Numbered from the stretch's first letter, positions 1 to 13,916 are shown. The stretch: DNA of 64,000 nucleotides from Anaerolineae bacterium (GCA_019637555.1 JAHBVK010000011.1:59877-123876); one strand, 5' to 3'. A program made the numbers and translations. The notes: generated by a model from the letters alone, not told the origin.

Positions 1-292
1 CAACTGCTTGATTGACCGCAACTACTAGCAAATCCTGCAAGTCGGTCACCCAATCGGGATCGCTGGTATCGAGCAGTTCTGGCTTGATGCTGATCGCTTT
101 GACGCGCTGATGACCGCTGATCGTAACCGTGATTGCGCCACCGCCGGAAGTAACATCCAGCAGCTCGTCACCGAGCGCTTCCTGCGCCTTCGCCATATCT
201 TCTTGCATCTTCTGCAACTGTTTCATCATACCGCCGGGATTCATACCACCTCCCATTGATGGTCCACCAAAACCGCCACGACGCTTAGACAT
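1..292 (-). CDS. YbaB/EbfC family nucleoid-associated protein (partial, 3' end outside window)
   Basis: Small DNA-binding protein that usually coats DNA as a dimer. The visible 97 codons begin with a Gly/Met-rich stretch, then MMKQLQKMQEDMAKAQEAL, the typical YbaB N-terminal helix. GGGAITVTISGHQRVKAISI and a WVTDLQDLLVVAVNQA-like helix follow, matching the family fold. The ATG lies 3 bp after the dnaX stop codon, so the two are cotranscribed, as in the common dnaX-ybaB-recR arrangement. recR would be expected beyond the left edge. The C-terminus is cut off by the window. Confidence 0.93.
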   Translation of the reverse strand, partial: MSKRRGGFGGPSMGGGMNPGGMMKQLQKMQEDMAKAQEALGDELLDVTSGGGAITVTISGHQRVKAISIKPELLDTSDPDWVTDLQDLLVVAVNQAV

Positions 293-295
293 GAG

Positions 296-1927
296 CTAAA
301 ACCCTCCGTGTGAATCTTCTACGTTAGTAATCTGACTCGGATGATCGTTGAGGATACCTCGCATCAGTGGATCGTCATCTATTGTAGCAGCGATCTGCCG
401 ATGTACCTCCTCCGCCACCAGCACGCGCACCGCCTCCGGCATAAAGCCGGTCACCCGCTGGATCGCCGCGCGGATCACGTTCTGTTCGTTCTGCACCTTT
501 GCTTTCAGCGCTGCGCTGGTGACCACTATGTTCAGCGTGTTGCCGTTTAGCGATTTTACGGTGGCTTTCTCCAAGATCTTGACCAACGGCATGTACTTCC
601 GGCGCATCAATTCGAGGATAGCCGACCACTGTGCAGTGATCTCGGTGAAGCTGATGCTGGAGACGAGCGGCACGTCGAGATCGCCGGAGGATGAATCGGT
701 TAGCGAGGCGGTAGCAGTTTCCGCTACGGTGGTAATGGTGGTATTCGGCGCGGCGGCAATCTCCTGCACCACGCGCGTTACCGTTACCGTCGGTTCTTCT
801 TGCAGCGGACGCGTCGATTGCACTAACGCCAGTTCTAGGGGTAACTGCGGTTGCCAGCCTTTACGCACTTCGCTCACAGCCGCGTTGAACTCTTTGATCG
901 CCCGCACTAACGCGCTGCGCCCGATCTTCGCCGCTTGCTCCGCGAACATCAACTTGCGTTCGGCGCTCACTTCCAGCAGATCGGGTCCCGCTGTCTGTGC
1001 CAGCATAATATTCCGCAGATAATCGACGATCTGCCGCCCGAACTGCGCTGGATCGGCACCCTCGTCAATCGCCTGATTGAGCAGCTCCAAGCCACGCGCG
1101 GCATTATTCTCGATCACCGCTTGCACCAAGCGACCGACATAGCGATTGCCTGCGGTGCCCAGCACCTGTTCCGCCATCTCCATGGTGATCCGTTCGTTCA
1201 CATCTACGATCAACTGATCCAGCAGACTGATGCTGTCGCGCACGCTGCCCGTGCCTTGCTGCGCCACCAGTTCCAGCACGTCACGATCAATCTGCACGCC
1301 TTCCGTCTCCGCGATCAGTTGCAGGCGATCCGCCACCTCGCTTAGTGAGACGCGGTGGAACTCGAAGATCAACGAGCGACTCTTGATCGTGGCAGGAACT
1401 TTATCCAGTTCCGTCGTAGCGAGGATGAAGATAGTGTGATCAGGTGGTTCTTCCAGTGTTTTCAGCAGCGCATCGAAGGCAGCACCGGAGAAGCGGTGAA
1501 CTTCGTCGATAATGTAGACCTTGAACGGACCTTCGCTCGGCGCGAACGCGATCTTATCTCGCAGATCGCGCACATCGTCTACGCTGTTGTAGCTGGCGGC
1601 GTCGATCTCGATCATGTCGAGGAAGCGCCCCTCCTGGATGGCGACGCAGTGTTCACATTCGTCGCACGGACGCGCCGCCGGATCGGGATGCTGGCAGTTG
1701 ATCGCCTTCGCCAGCATACGCGCCATCGTGGTTTTGCCCGTGCCGCGTGGCCCGTTAAACAGATAAGCGTGGCGTATGCGATCCTGAATGAGCGCATTGC
1801 GTAACGCCCGCGTGATGTGTCCCTGTCCGATGACGTGTTCAAACTGGCGCGGACGCCATTTGAGATATAAAGCCTGTGCAGGCACTTTTACCCCCGCCGC
1901 AAATTGGTCATCCTTGAATTTTACCAC
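296..1927 (-). CDS. dnaX: DNA polymerase III subunit gamma/tau
   Basis: Clamp-loader ATPase that loads the sliding clamp during replication. Seen: Walker A GPRGTGKTT at residues 59-67, zinc-binding cysteines at 78, 88, 91 and 94, Walker B IIDEVHR, and an SRS segment in place of the usual SRC. The C-terminal third is an AV/T-rich linker followed by the domain III/tau-like region. Length is 543 residues from a GTG codon. A second GTG at residue 15 (position 1885), preceded by GGGGG, would place the start about 8 residues before KWRP as in most homologues, so the true start may be there. Translation runs directly into ybaB downstream. Confidence 0.95.
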   Translation of the reverse strand: MVKFKDDQFAAGVKVPAQALYLKWRPRQFEHVIGQGHITRALRNALIQDRIRHAYLFNGPRGTGKTTMARMLAKAINCQHPDPAARPCDECEHCVAIQEGRFLDMIEIDAASYNSVDDVRDLRDKIAFAPSEGPFKVYIIDEVHRFSGAAFDALLKTLEEPPDHTIFILATTELDKVPATIKSRSLIFEFHRVSLSEVADRLQLIAETEGVQIDRDVLELVAQQGTGSVRDSISLLDQLIVDVNERITMEMAEQVLGTAGNRYVGRLVQAVIENNAARGLELLNQAIDEGADPAQFGRQIVDYLRNIMLAQTAGPDLLEVSAERKLMFAEQAAKIGRSALVRAIKEFNAAVSEVRKGWQPQLPLELALVQSTRPLQEEPTVTVTRVVQEIAAAPNTTITTVAETATASLTDSSSGDLDVPLVSSISFTEITAQWSAILELMRRKYMPLVKILEKATVKSLNGNTLNIVVTSAALKAKVQNEQNVIRAAIQRVTGFMPEAVRVLVAEEVHRQIAATIDDDPLMRGILNDHPSQITNVEDSHGGF

Positions 1928-2077
1928 GACCCCATGCCGAACGGATGTGCAATTCTCGCTTGCGCACGATTTTGATTTCAGTCCTATAATGATTCCTTAA
2001 CGGTGAGTGCGGGGGTACTCACTGGTCAGCAAACTCATCGTCCAATTTCGTGCGTACATAAGAAGGGCTGAGGAACT

Positions 2078-2590
2078 ATGCCGAAAATTCCAGAGCAGGT
2101 CAACGCCATTTTGGATTCCATCGGGCGGTCAAATGTTGTCCGCTACACGGCGATCTATTTTCTGATAGGCGGTATTCTCGGTATTTGTGGAGGGTGTTCG
2201 CTGATCGGACTCGGTGGACTCGGTGGATTTATGGGTGTGTTTTCCGGTGGGATGTTCAGCCAGATGGGTGCACCTGATGAAGCACAAGCAGCATCTGGCG
2301 CATTAGTGGGCGTCGGTTTTGGAGCAACGATCTACGGGTTCCTCATGTTGATTTCCGCACCGCTGCTGATCGTGGCGGCGTGGGGATTATTCAACCGTAA
2401 GCCATGGGCACATACACTGGCTGTGGTCGCTGGAACGGTTGAAGTGGTTAGAGAATTGCTCGGACTGTTCTTCGGCGGTGGCGGCATCCTGTCACTGGTC
2501 TTCCTCGTGGTCAGCGCATTTCTCGTCTATGTCTTTTACGCTGACTCGGGCATCCGCGCTGAACTTGGCAAGCCGCCATTGCAGTCGTAA
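2078..2590 (+). CDS. Small integral membrane protein of unknown function
   Basis: 170 residues with a short hydrophilic N-terminus (MPKIPEQVNAILDSIGRSN) followed by about four hydrophobic segments. The first is Gly-rich (IGGILGICGGC, GLGGLGGFMG). I do not recognise the family. GAGGA lies 6 nt before the ATG. A TATAAT hexamer at 1985-1990 could be its -10 box, although no good -35 is visible. The gene is followed by a strong hairpin terminator, so it looks monocistronic. It is divergent from dnaX. Confidence 0.75.
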   Translation: MPKIPEQVNAILDSIGRSNVVRYTAIYFLIGGILGICGGCSLIGLGGLGGFMGVFSGGMFSQMGAPDEAQAASGALVGVGFGATIYGFLMLISAPLLIVAAWGLFNRKPWAHTLAVVAGTVEVVRELLGLFFGGGGILSLVFLVVSAFLVYVFYADSGIRAELGKPPLQS

Positions 2591-2624
2591 GCTCGTAGAC
2601 TGAACAACAAAATAACTATTATCG

Positions 2625-2656
2625 AGGGGCGATCCAACACTGGATCGCCCCTGTTC
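2625..2656 (+). terminator. Intrinsic terminator after the small membrane protein gene
   Basis: Perfect 12-bp stem (AGGGGCGATCCA / TGGATCGCCCCT) with a 4-nt loop ACAC, followed by GTTCTTTG. It lies 34 bp after the upstream stop codon and separates this gene from the kinase gene. Confidence 0.8.
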
Positions 2657-2761
2657 TTTGCTGGAACAACAGGAGCCTGATCAGAGGGTTGGTTGGAAAA
2701 GTGATAGCAGCGGTAGAAGCTGAGATGTAGAATAAAATAACTTTATGTCAGCGAGGGCAGC

Positions 2762-7375
<4,614 letters not shown>

Positions 7376-7517
7376 ATTTAGCAGCCGAGTCCCCCTATTT
7401 TCCCCCCATCGTGGTAGGTGAATACCCCTGCAGCGATCCCGTATGATGTGTCCAAGTTCGACGCCCCACCACAAACAATCAACAACAGGGGGCGACACAC
7501 CAACTTGGAGGCACATC

Positions 7518-7820
7518 ATGTTCCGCAAGATCAATTTCCGCAACTTCGTGATCATCGCCGTCGTACTGTCGCTGTCGTTTGCCGCCAACCTGCGCTCGGT
7601 CAAAGCCGCTGATGCCACGCCAACTTACAACGACGCTTCTGGTCGTCCCGCCGTGACTATCCCGCTGGCTGACTGCGCTGGCGCTATCGTCGCTCGGCTG
7701 GTTGGTCCTGACTCGCTGTGGTCTCTGCTGTTCAAAGTGATCAAGCCGCAAGAAGGTGATAGCGTCGCGGTAGTCCTGCCCGGTCCCGAAGTGATCAGCG
7801 TACCAGCCGCCTGCCGCTAG
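7518..7820 (+). CDS. Small secreted protein of unknown function
   Basis: 100 residues. A typical signal peptide (MFRKINFRNF, then hydrophobic VIIAVVLSLSF) should be cleaved after SVKA, leaving about 70 mature residues with two cysteines. The ATG at 7518 was chosen because GGAGG is 7 nt upstream and the signal peptide starts there. A longer frame to 7443 would add 25 residues of non-signal character. No family recognised. Confidence 0.7.
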   Translation: MFRKINFRNFVIIAVVLSLSFAANLRSVKAADATPTYNDASGRPAVTIPLADCAGAIVARLVGPDSLWSLLFKVIKPQEGDSVAVVLPGPEVISVPAACR

Positions 7821-7971
7821 ACCGATCCGTTCACCAATTCGCTAACTTCCGCCTGCCAATGGTGTGGTATCCTGCGAGATGAACCTCTCGTGGGATACTA
7901 CCCTTCTCGCGCCTCGTAACAAACTACGGCAGAATCAAGCCCATTCTCATCCACAATATGAGTGCAGTTTT

Positions 7972-8604
7972 ATGACCTCCGACATTCAGAGCAGCTATGA
8001 CCGACTAGCAGCCGAGTACGCTCGGCGCATCGCTGGCGAACTAGATCACAAGCCGTTTGACCGTAAAATGCTGGATTGGTTAGCGGAGAAAGTGGCAGAT
8101 CGCGGTGTGATCTGCGATCTTGGCTGCGGACCGGGGCACGTGGCGCGCTACTTGCAGGAACGCGAATCGGCGGTCTGCGGGATCGATCTATCGGCGGGAT
8201 TGATAGAGCAGGCGCGCACGCTGAATCCGGGGATCGACTTCGAGCAGGGCGACATGACCGCACTGACGAACATAGCGGATGAATCGTTCGGTGGAATCGC
8301 GGCGTTCTACTCGATCATCAATATCGCACGCGAGTCAGTGCCAGCAGCGTTAAGCGAAATGCGACGTATCTTGAAGCCGAATGGCGTTTTGCTGGTCACT
8401 TTCCACATTGGCAGCGAGACACGCCACTTCGATAACCTGTGGGAAGTGCCAGTGAACCTGGATTTTCACTTCTACGAAACCGCCGAGATCAAAACAAGCT
8501 TACAAACAGCAGGATTCACCCTCGAAGAAGTCATTGAGCGCGACCCGTATTCTCCGGACGTTGAGGTGCAAACCCGGCGGGCGTACATTTTTGCGCGGCG
8601 CTGA
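7972..8604 (+). CDS. Class I SAM-dependent methyltransferase
   Basis: 210 residues. SAM-binding motif I is VICDLGCGPGHVARYL, with an acidic end of strand 2 (VCGIDLSAGLIEQA), motif II-like GDMTAL and FYSIINIARESVPAALSEMR...LKPNGVLLVTF. This is a methyltransf_11/25-type small-molecule methylase; the substrate cannot be read from sequence. The ATG at 7972 (MTSDIQSSYDRLAAEYA) fits the usual family start, although the frame is open upstream to 7864. Neighbours give no pathway hint. Confidence 0.88.
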   Translation: MTSDIQSSYDRLAAEYARRIAGELDHKPFDRKMLDWLAEKVADRGVICDLGCGPGHVARYLQERESAVCGIDLSAGLIEQARTLNPGIDFEQGDMTALTNIADESFGGIAAFYSIINIARESVPAALSEMRRILKPNGVLLVTFHIGSETRHFDNLWEVPVNLDFHFYETAEIKTSLQTAGFTLEEVIERDPYSPDVEVQTRRAYIFARR

Positions 8605-8755
8605 GGATACTTTGATGATCGATTTTTACTGCTGAAATGCCCTTTACAATTACAAATTATCGGCAAACAATTTTTACTGTTATTACTGATCCCCTGTGTA
8701 ATAACAAGAGAACTTACCCGGCACCAATGACTTCTACTTCATGATTGTCGGACGA

Positions 8756-9913
8756 TCATCCAACCTTCTCTACGCTGCTGCCCGCACCCGCTTTGGTCAC
8801 GTAGATCGTGGATTCCAGCCCCGTTGCCGCATCGTACTGACCCTTGACCTCCGCGCTGAACTGCTCGACGGCTTGATCATGCACTAGTGCGATCACTGCC
8901 CCGCCGAAGCCACCACCCATCATCCGCGCACCGATCACGCCATCGGTGTGCTGCGCGATCTCTGCCATGATGTCCAATTCGCGGATACTGATCTCGAACA
9001 GTTTGCTCAGGCTTTCATGCCCCTCGTTGATCAGCTTGCCTACCGTCGCTAGATCGCCTTTCGACAGCGCCTCGACCACAGCCAGCGTGCGCACATCTTC
9101 ATTGACCACATGAGTCGCCCGTTTGCGGATCACTTCGGGCAGTCTGTCGGCGTTCGCCTTGAGCATTTCCGGCGTCGCATCGCGCAGTGCCTTGACTCCC
9201 AATAGGCGTGCGGCTTCCTCGCATTGCTCACGGCGTTTGCCATACTCACTGTTGACCAGCTCGCGGCGCTTGCTCGTATCGCAAGCTAAAAGTGACACCC
9301 CATATGGAATCGGGACAAGTTTGGTTTCCAGACTCCGGCAGTCTAGCAGCAGCGCGTGATCTTCCTCACCGCACGCCGAGATCATCTGATCCATCACGCC
9401 GGATCGAATGCCGATGAATTTATGCTCCACCTGCACACCGAGCAGCGCTTTATCCTTTTGCGCCAACTTGAGGTGCAGCAGCGCCGAGCAAATCTCCATC
9501 ATAGCGACTTCTACCGCTGCCGATGAACTGAAGCCAGCGCCTAAAGGCACATTGCCCGCGACGGTCAAATCCATGCCGCGCAGATCATGGCACTCCTGCG
9601 CCAGCACCCACAGTACACCGCGCAGATATCCCGACCACGCAGGCAGCGAACTATCTTTCAGTTGATCCAGCGTGAAGGTGGTGCTGTCGTGGTAATCCAG
9701 TGACTGGATGGTCACGCGCTCATCGTCGCGCACCCGTCCGGCAATATAGATCGCCTGCTCGATGGCGGCGGGCAGCACGAAGCCCTCGTTGTAATCAGTG
9801 TGCTCACCGATCACGTTGACGCGCCCCGGCGCACGGGCGATATGCGAGGGTGCAGCGCGATATTGCTGCTTGAATGCTTCAATCACCGCAGTTTGTAAAT
9901 CAGCGTTGGTCAT
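8756..9913 (-). CDS. galK: Galactokinase
   Basis: GHMP kinase phosphorylating galactose at C1 in the Leloir pathway. All three signatures are visible: galactokinase signature GRVNVIGEHTDYNEGFVLP at residues 30-48, ATP loop PLGAGFSSSAAVE, and motif 3 MMGGGFGGAVIAL near the C-terminus. Length 385 is normal. It lies 39 bp downstream of a nucleoside-deoxyribosyltransferase-like gene on the same strand, so the two are probably cotranscribed. galT and galE are not in the window. Confidence 0.95.
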   Translation of the reverse strand: MTNADLQTAVIEAFKQQYRAAPSHIARAPGRVNVIGEHTDYNEGFVLPAAIEQAIYIAGRVRDDERVTIQSLDYHDSTTFTLDQLKDSSLPAWSGYLRGVLWVLAQECHDLRGMDLTVAGNVPLGAGFSSSAAVEVAMMEICSALLHLKLAQKDKALLGVQVEHKFIGIRSGVMDQMISACGEEDHALLLDCRSLETKLVPIPYGVSLLACDTSKRRELVNSEYGKRREQCEEAARLLGVKALRDATPEMLKANADRLPEVIRKRATHVVNEDVRTLAVVEALSKGDLATVGKLINEGHESLSKLFEISIRELDIMAEIAQHTDGVIGARMMGGGFGGAVIALVHDQAVEQFSAEVKGQYDAATGLESTIYVTKAGAGSSVEKVG

Positions 9914-9952
9914 AGGTTTTGTTTGATTGCTCTCGAATGACGAAAGATAAGT

Positions 9953-10504
9953 TCAGAATATGCCCAAGAATTTCTTGCGCGTGCCGACCTGCTTGGCAGT
10001 GTTCACCGTCCACTGCTTCAGATCATTGAGATCGCGGGCAACGTATAAGTGCAGTTTGGGATACTGTTCGACCAATTTACGCGCATGGGAATTGACCAGC
10101 TTGCGGGCGCGGCGCGAGGCATCCTCTATCGAATCAGGACCTTTTTGCTTAAGCATATCGCGGCGGATGGCTTGCGTGCCCTGCGTCAGACGCTGCCCTT
10201 CGTAGACGGTATCGATCCAGATAGCGACCCACTGATCACGCATCATGGCACTGGCGACCAGCCAACCGCTTTCCGCCAGCGAACCGATGCCCGACGTATC
10301 CGAGGTGACCGCGAGGATCAGAATTTTCGCTGTTGCCAGCGCATCCGCTTCCCGCTTTGCCGCTTCCTCATTCCATGTTGGCACAACCGGATCGAAGTAA
10401 CTAACACCAATGTCCTTGAGCGCCGTCTTGATCGGTTCCCGCCACAGCGAACGGTTCGGATCGTTGTAGCTGCCAGCCGTCCCCATCAGAAATACGTCCG
10501 CCAT
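9953..10504 (-). CDS. Nucleoside 2-deoxyribosyltransferase-like protein
   Basis: 183 residues. The N-terminus VFLMGTAGSYND...WREPIKTALKDIGVSYFDPVVP and the segment ADALATAKILILAVTSDTSGIGSLAESGW resemble the Rossmann-like nucleoside 2-deoxyribosyltransferase fold, where the SLAE glutamate region helps form the active site. The C-terminal half is a charged helical extension that I do not recognise. It is the first gene of an apparent two-gene unit with galK. Enzymatic activity is inference. Confidence 0.6.
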   Translation of the reverse strand: MADVFLMGTAGSYNDPNRSLWREPIKTALKDIGVSYFDPVVPTWNEEAAKREADALATAKILILAVTSDTSGIGSLAESGWLVASAMMRDQWVAIWIDTVYEGQRLTQGTQAIRRDMLKQKGPDSIEDASRRARKLVNSHARKLVEQYPKLHLYVARDLNDLKQWTVNTAKQVGTRKKFLGIF

Positions 10505-10813
10505 AGGTCACTCCCCCTGTCCTGTCCTGTACCTTTGTACTGCACATTGCACGTAACCCACAAGATAACCGACTCAGTATACAGTCCCTATGCGTACCTA
10601 ATATCTCCCACAAATGAATGATTTTAGTGGTGGATAAGCGAGTACGCAAAACTCACCGATTGCCCACTGACCAGAAAACAATCCTGCACGCTCACGTTGG
10701 CTGATGTTACAATGCTGCACTCAAGAACAGCACGGCATCTCAAGTGTGTTGCGGGTAAGCACAGAAGCACTAGCTAGCTGCAATGTTGTAAGTACGGGAG
10801 CACAACGAGTTTC
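10505..10813. promoter_or_regulatory. Divergent intergenic region
   Basis: 309 bp between two divergent genes with no coding potential that I can see. On the + strand an extended -10 (TGTTACAAT, hexamer at 10708-10713) sits about 100 nt before the lipoprotein start, without a clear -35 box. Nothing else recognised. Confidence 0.4.
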
Positions 10814-11620
10814 ATGTATATGCGCAAAATGCTACTTTCCTTGACCTTAGTTGGCGCGGCGTTACTGCTGGGCGCTTGCAACGGTCAGTTAGTCCTTGAA
10901 CGGGTGATCACTACGACACCTGATCCGAATCAGATCATCATTACGGCAACGCCGCAGGGCGCGGCTAGCACGGAAGCAGAAACCGCCACCGTCGCTCAAG
11001 CCTCCACCCCAACCGTTGGTGAGGCGGCACTAGTCGCTACCACGCCTGCACCTGTCGCCAGTGCCAGCAATACTGCCGAGGCAACCGGATCCGGCAGCGG
11101 CGCGTCGGCGATCCCAGCTACTGTCACCGTTGGTGCAGCAAGCACACCGACTCTCAGCCCCTTCCCTACCGAGACGCGGCAGGAAATCTACATCGCGCAG
11201 ATGAGCTTTGAGCATGGTTACATGTTCTGGATTCAGGCGCGCAAGATCGTTTGGGTGTTGGTCGCTGATTCGAGCAACCCGAATGTGGGTGACTGGTACA
11301 TCTACAACGATACCTTTGACGAAACAGTGGATAAGGATGATCCCAGCATCGTCGCGCCTGATGGCAAGTATGTGCCCCGCCGCGGCTTCGGCAAGTTGTG
11401 GCTCGAAGTTTCCGGCTTGCGTGACGCGCTCGGTTGGGGCGTGACGCCGGAATTCGGCTTGAACACTTCCTACCGCTATCAGCCCGGTGGCTATCTGGAC
11501 TCGGATAACAAGTATGTGCAGGGACCCGGTACGCACTTTATCACCACGCTGTACAACGAGGTCTACGCACTCTCGGAACCAGAATCCGGTGGCGTAGGCA
11601 GGTGGCAGCGCGTAAGTTAA
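10814..11620 (+). CDS. Lipoprotein with Thr/Pro-rich linker and a C-terminal module shared with the protein at 32034
   Basis: 268 residues. A signal peptide ends in the lipobox LLGAC, so the mature protein should be lipid-anchored at the membrane surface. A low-complexity T/A/S/P linker of about 100 residues follows. The last 130 residues form a globular module beginning FEHGYMFWIQ and including DPSIVAPDG, RGFGKLW and RDALGWG. The same block occurs in the lipoprotein encoded at 32034-33092 (FEHGIMVWLE, DPSFVPPAG, RGFGLLW, RDRLGWA). Function unknown. A strong terminator follows. Confidence 0.85.
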   Translation: MYMRKMLLSLTLVGAALLLGACNGQLVLERVITTTPDPNQIIITATPQGAASTEAETATVAQASTPTVGEAALVATTPAPVASASNTAEATGSGSGASAIPATVTVGAASTPTLSPFPTETRQEIYIAQMSFEHGYMFWIQARKIVWVLVADSSNPNVGDWYIYNDTFDETVDKDDPSIVAPDGKYVPRRGFGKLWLEVSGLRDALGWGVTPEFGLNTSYRYQPGGYLDSDNKYVQGPGTHFITTLYNEVYALSEPESGGVGRWQRVS

Positions 11621-11633
11621 GTAACCTTAAGTT

Positions 11634-11662
11634 AGCCCGATGTAACCGCATCGGGCTTTTTA
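11634..11662 (+). terminator. Intrinsic terminator after the lipoprotein gene
   Basis: Perfect 9-bp stem AGCCCGATG / CATCGGGCT with loop TAACCG, directly followed by TTTTTATTC. It ends only about 10 bp before the next ATG. Confidence 0.9.
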
Positions 11663-11672
11663 TTCATACGTT

Positions 11673-12473
11673 ATGCCTAATTCTTCCATTGATCTCGTCG
11701 CTATTGGCATCGATCTGGCGTGGTCAGCACGCAACGATACAGGGATTGCCGCGCTGCGTTGGAGCGAGTCGGATCGCGCTGCCCACTTGATCGACTGCCG
11801 ACTCGCCCGCACCGATGAGGACATCCTGACTGCCGTCAAATCAGTGGACTATCCGAATATTGTTGTCGCCATCGACGCGCCGACAGTAGTGCCAAACCGC
11901 GAAGGACGGCGACCTGCCGACAGCAAGATCAGCGCGGCGTTCCGGCGGTTTCATGCGGGTGCGTATCCTGCCAATCGACGTTTACTGGCGACCCATCAGG
12001 GCGAGCAGGTACGCGGCGAAGTGATCGCCCGAAGGCTGGAGTCCGAGTTGCAGATCATTCACCGCGCCGAGATCAATCCACGCGCAGCGATACGGCAGTG
12101 TTTCGAGGCGTTCCCGCATCCGGCGATGGTAGTGCTGTTCCAGCTAGAGCGCACATTGCCATACAAAGCCAGAGTAGCGCGTTCGCTGGCGGATCGCCTG
12201 ACCGCCTTCGCGGAGTATCACCGCCTGATCCGCGATCAACTAACGGCACTCGAACCCGCCGTGCAGATAACCGATTCATTTGTCACGTTGCTAGCTGATC
12301 TTCCCCGCACACCTGCCGCGCTCAAACGCCATGAAGATCAACTGGATGCGCTGCTGTGCGCTTATATTGCTCTGTACTACTGGTATTGGGGCGCTGAACG
12401 CTGCTATATCTTCGGCAATTTCCACGAAGGCTACACCGTGACACCAATTGATGATCGGATCGCCAAGCTGTGA
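11673..12473 (+). CDS. DUF429 family protein (RNase H-like fold)
   Basis: 266 residues. The N-terminal IGIDLAWSARNDTGIAAL and the later VVAIDAPTVVPN...RRPADSKISAAFRRFHAGAYPANR are characteristic of DUF429, which has a predicted RNase H-like fold. The late EDQLDALLCAYIALYYWYWG helix fits too. Biochemical role unknown. The start is immediately downstream of the preceding terminator, so its promoter must lie within or just before that hairpin, or expression depends on readthrough. Confidence 0.8.
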   Translation: MPNSSIDLVAIGIDLAWSARNDTGIAALRWSESDRAAHLIDCRLARTDEDILTAVKSVDYPNIVVAIDAPTVVPNREGRRPADSKISAAFRRFHAGAYPANRRLLATHQGEQVRGEVIARRLESELQIIHRAEINPRAAIRQCFEAFPHPAMVVLFQLERTLPYKARVARSLADRLTAFAEYHRLIRDQLTALEPAVQITDSFVTLLADLPRTPAALKRHEDQLDALLCAYIALYYWYWGAERCYIFGNFHEGYTVTPIDDRIAKL

Positions 12474-12543
12474 GCTGAGCAGCGCCGCCCGAATTAGGTA
12501 ATATTGAGCGTCATCCACCAGCTTATAGATTGTGAGTAGATTT

Positions 12544-13689
12544 ATGACTGAGCCTATTCGAGTCGCCCTGCTCGGCGCGGCAAAACGATCCTTCCGCATT
12601 TACGGCAAAATGCTTCAGCAACTTCCCGGCGTTCAGTTAGTTGCGGCGTGGAGTCGTAATCCTGAATCTGCGCGCCGACTCGGTGAGTATCTTAATGTGC
12701 CTTACTACACCGATCTGGGTCAGTTGGTACGCGAAACCGCGCCACAGATCGGCGTCGTCTCGGTCAGCTATGGTGCCAATGGTCAGGTCGGCTTGATGGC
12801 GCTGGAACATGGACTACATGTGCTGCTAGAAACTCCCATTGCCCACAAACTGAGTGAAGCGGATGCCATCATCGAGGCAGCACGCCAGCGCAACCTCAAG
12901 ATTGAGATCGCGGAACAGTTCCACCGTCGTCCGTTGGAGCAGATCAAGCTGGCGCTGATCGCTACAGGCATCTTCGGGCGCGTGCATACTTCCTTCAACG
13001 ACTTCGCCGGACACGGCTATCATGGCGTCAGCGTGATGCGTAGCTATCTCGGCTTCGACGCCAAGCCCGTTAAGGTGATCGGCGCGGTGCGCGACTATCC
13101 CCTGACCGCCTACTATTCCCGACTGGCGGATAACTACATCCCGCGTAACGAGACGCAGGAACACGGCATTATCGAGTTTGACGACGGCAGACTCGGCATC
13201 TTCCACTGGACGAACGTGGGCTACGACTCACCGATCCGCTGGTGGCGCAGCAGTCGCTTTCTGGCGGAAAAAGGTATGGGCATCACCGTCGGCGTCGGTT
13301 TGGATGTGCAGGAACGTCTATCGCTATTAGCACCCGGTGGCGAGATGCCCAGCTTTATCACAGTAGAACGCCGCTGGCAGCGCAACGACGGCGGCGCGTT
13401 GGAAGCAATGATCGCGCATACAGGCGATCCAGATCAGCCAATCGTGCGCTGGGAAAGTCCGTTATGGAATCACAGTCAGGAGTTTGCGCCGCAATGGCAC
13501 GACGACGAGATCGGTGTGGCAGGCTGCATTCTCAGTCTGGTCAACGCTGTGCGTGATGGCACTGAGCCAAGCTATGGTGCCTTGCAAGGACGGATAGATC
13601 AGGAGTTGATCTTGGCGATCCGGCAGTCGTCGGCGCAGGGCGGTCAGCCGATCATGCTGCCACTTGATCCGGCGACACAGACGATGTGA
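12544..13689 (+). CDS. Gfo/Idh/MocA family oxidoreductase
   Basis: About 381 residues. The N-terminal Rossmann strand IRVALLGAAKRSFRIYGKML is followed by AWSRNPESARRLGEYL and a LLETPIAHKLSEADAIIEAA segment, equivalent to the EKPxA motif of the family although Glu-Lys-Pro is replaced by ETP. FHRRPLEQIK and a C-terminal sheet domain follow. Likely an NAD(P)-dependent sugar or cyclitol dehydrogenase; substrate unknown. The ATG at 12544 was preferred over an upstream in-frame GTG at 12532. Confidence 0.85.
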   Translation: MTEPIRVALLGAAKRSFRIYGKMLQQLPGVQLVAAWSRNPESARRLGEYLNVPYYTDLGQLVRETAPQIGVVSVSYGANGQVGLMALEHGLHVLLETPIAHKLSEADAIIEAARQRNLKIEIAEQFHRRPLEQIKLALIATGIFGRVHTSFNDFAGHGYHGVSVMRSYLGFDAKPVKVIGAVRDYPLTAYYSRLADNYIPRNETQEHGIIEFDDGRLGIFHWTNVGYDSPIRWWRSSRFLAEKGMGITVGVGLDVQERLSLLAPGGEMPSFITVERRWQRNDGGALEAMIAHTGDPDQPIVRWESPLWNHSQEFAPQWHDDEIGVAGCILSLVNAVRDGTEPSYGALQGRIDQELILAIRQSSAQGGQPIMLPLDPATQTM

Positions 13690-13833
13690 GATTTAAGTAG
13701 TGAGAGTCTAGTGAGTACAGCAAATTAATCGATGATCCGCATTGGCAGCAGGCTGAAACTAGAGCTTAGTTCGATATTCCCTGTTAGCCTGATCGATTCA
13801 GCCTACTGCCGTGCCAAGCGGCTGTTCAGAGCC

Positions 13834-13887
13834 AGAAACAAAATCCGCCAGCAAGGGCAACCAAACTGGTTTGCCCTGCTGGCGGAT
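13834..13887 (-). terminator. Terminator of the ssb-rsfS operon
   Basis: Long, nearly perfect inverted repeat of about 20 bp per arm. The outer arms ATCCGCCAGCA / TGCTGGCGGAT are perfect; the inner GGGCAA / TTGCCC part has single-base bulges. On the minus strand it is followed by TTTTGTTTC. It begins 29 bp after the rsfS stop codon. Confidence 0.85.
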
Positions 13888-13916
13888 ATGATTTTGATTG
13901 CAACGAAGGGAGATGT

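Noticed and set aside
348..1022. Reading frame of 224 codons antisense to dnaX
   Set aside because: It lies entirely within a certain dnaX gene, is Ser/Thr/Arg-rich as expected of an antisense frame, and has no supporting start context.
11030..11536. Minus-strand frame within the lipoprotein gene
   Set aside because: Antisense to a gene with a clear lipobox and a module conserved in a second protein.
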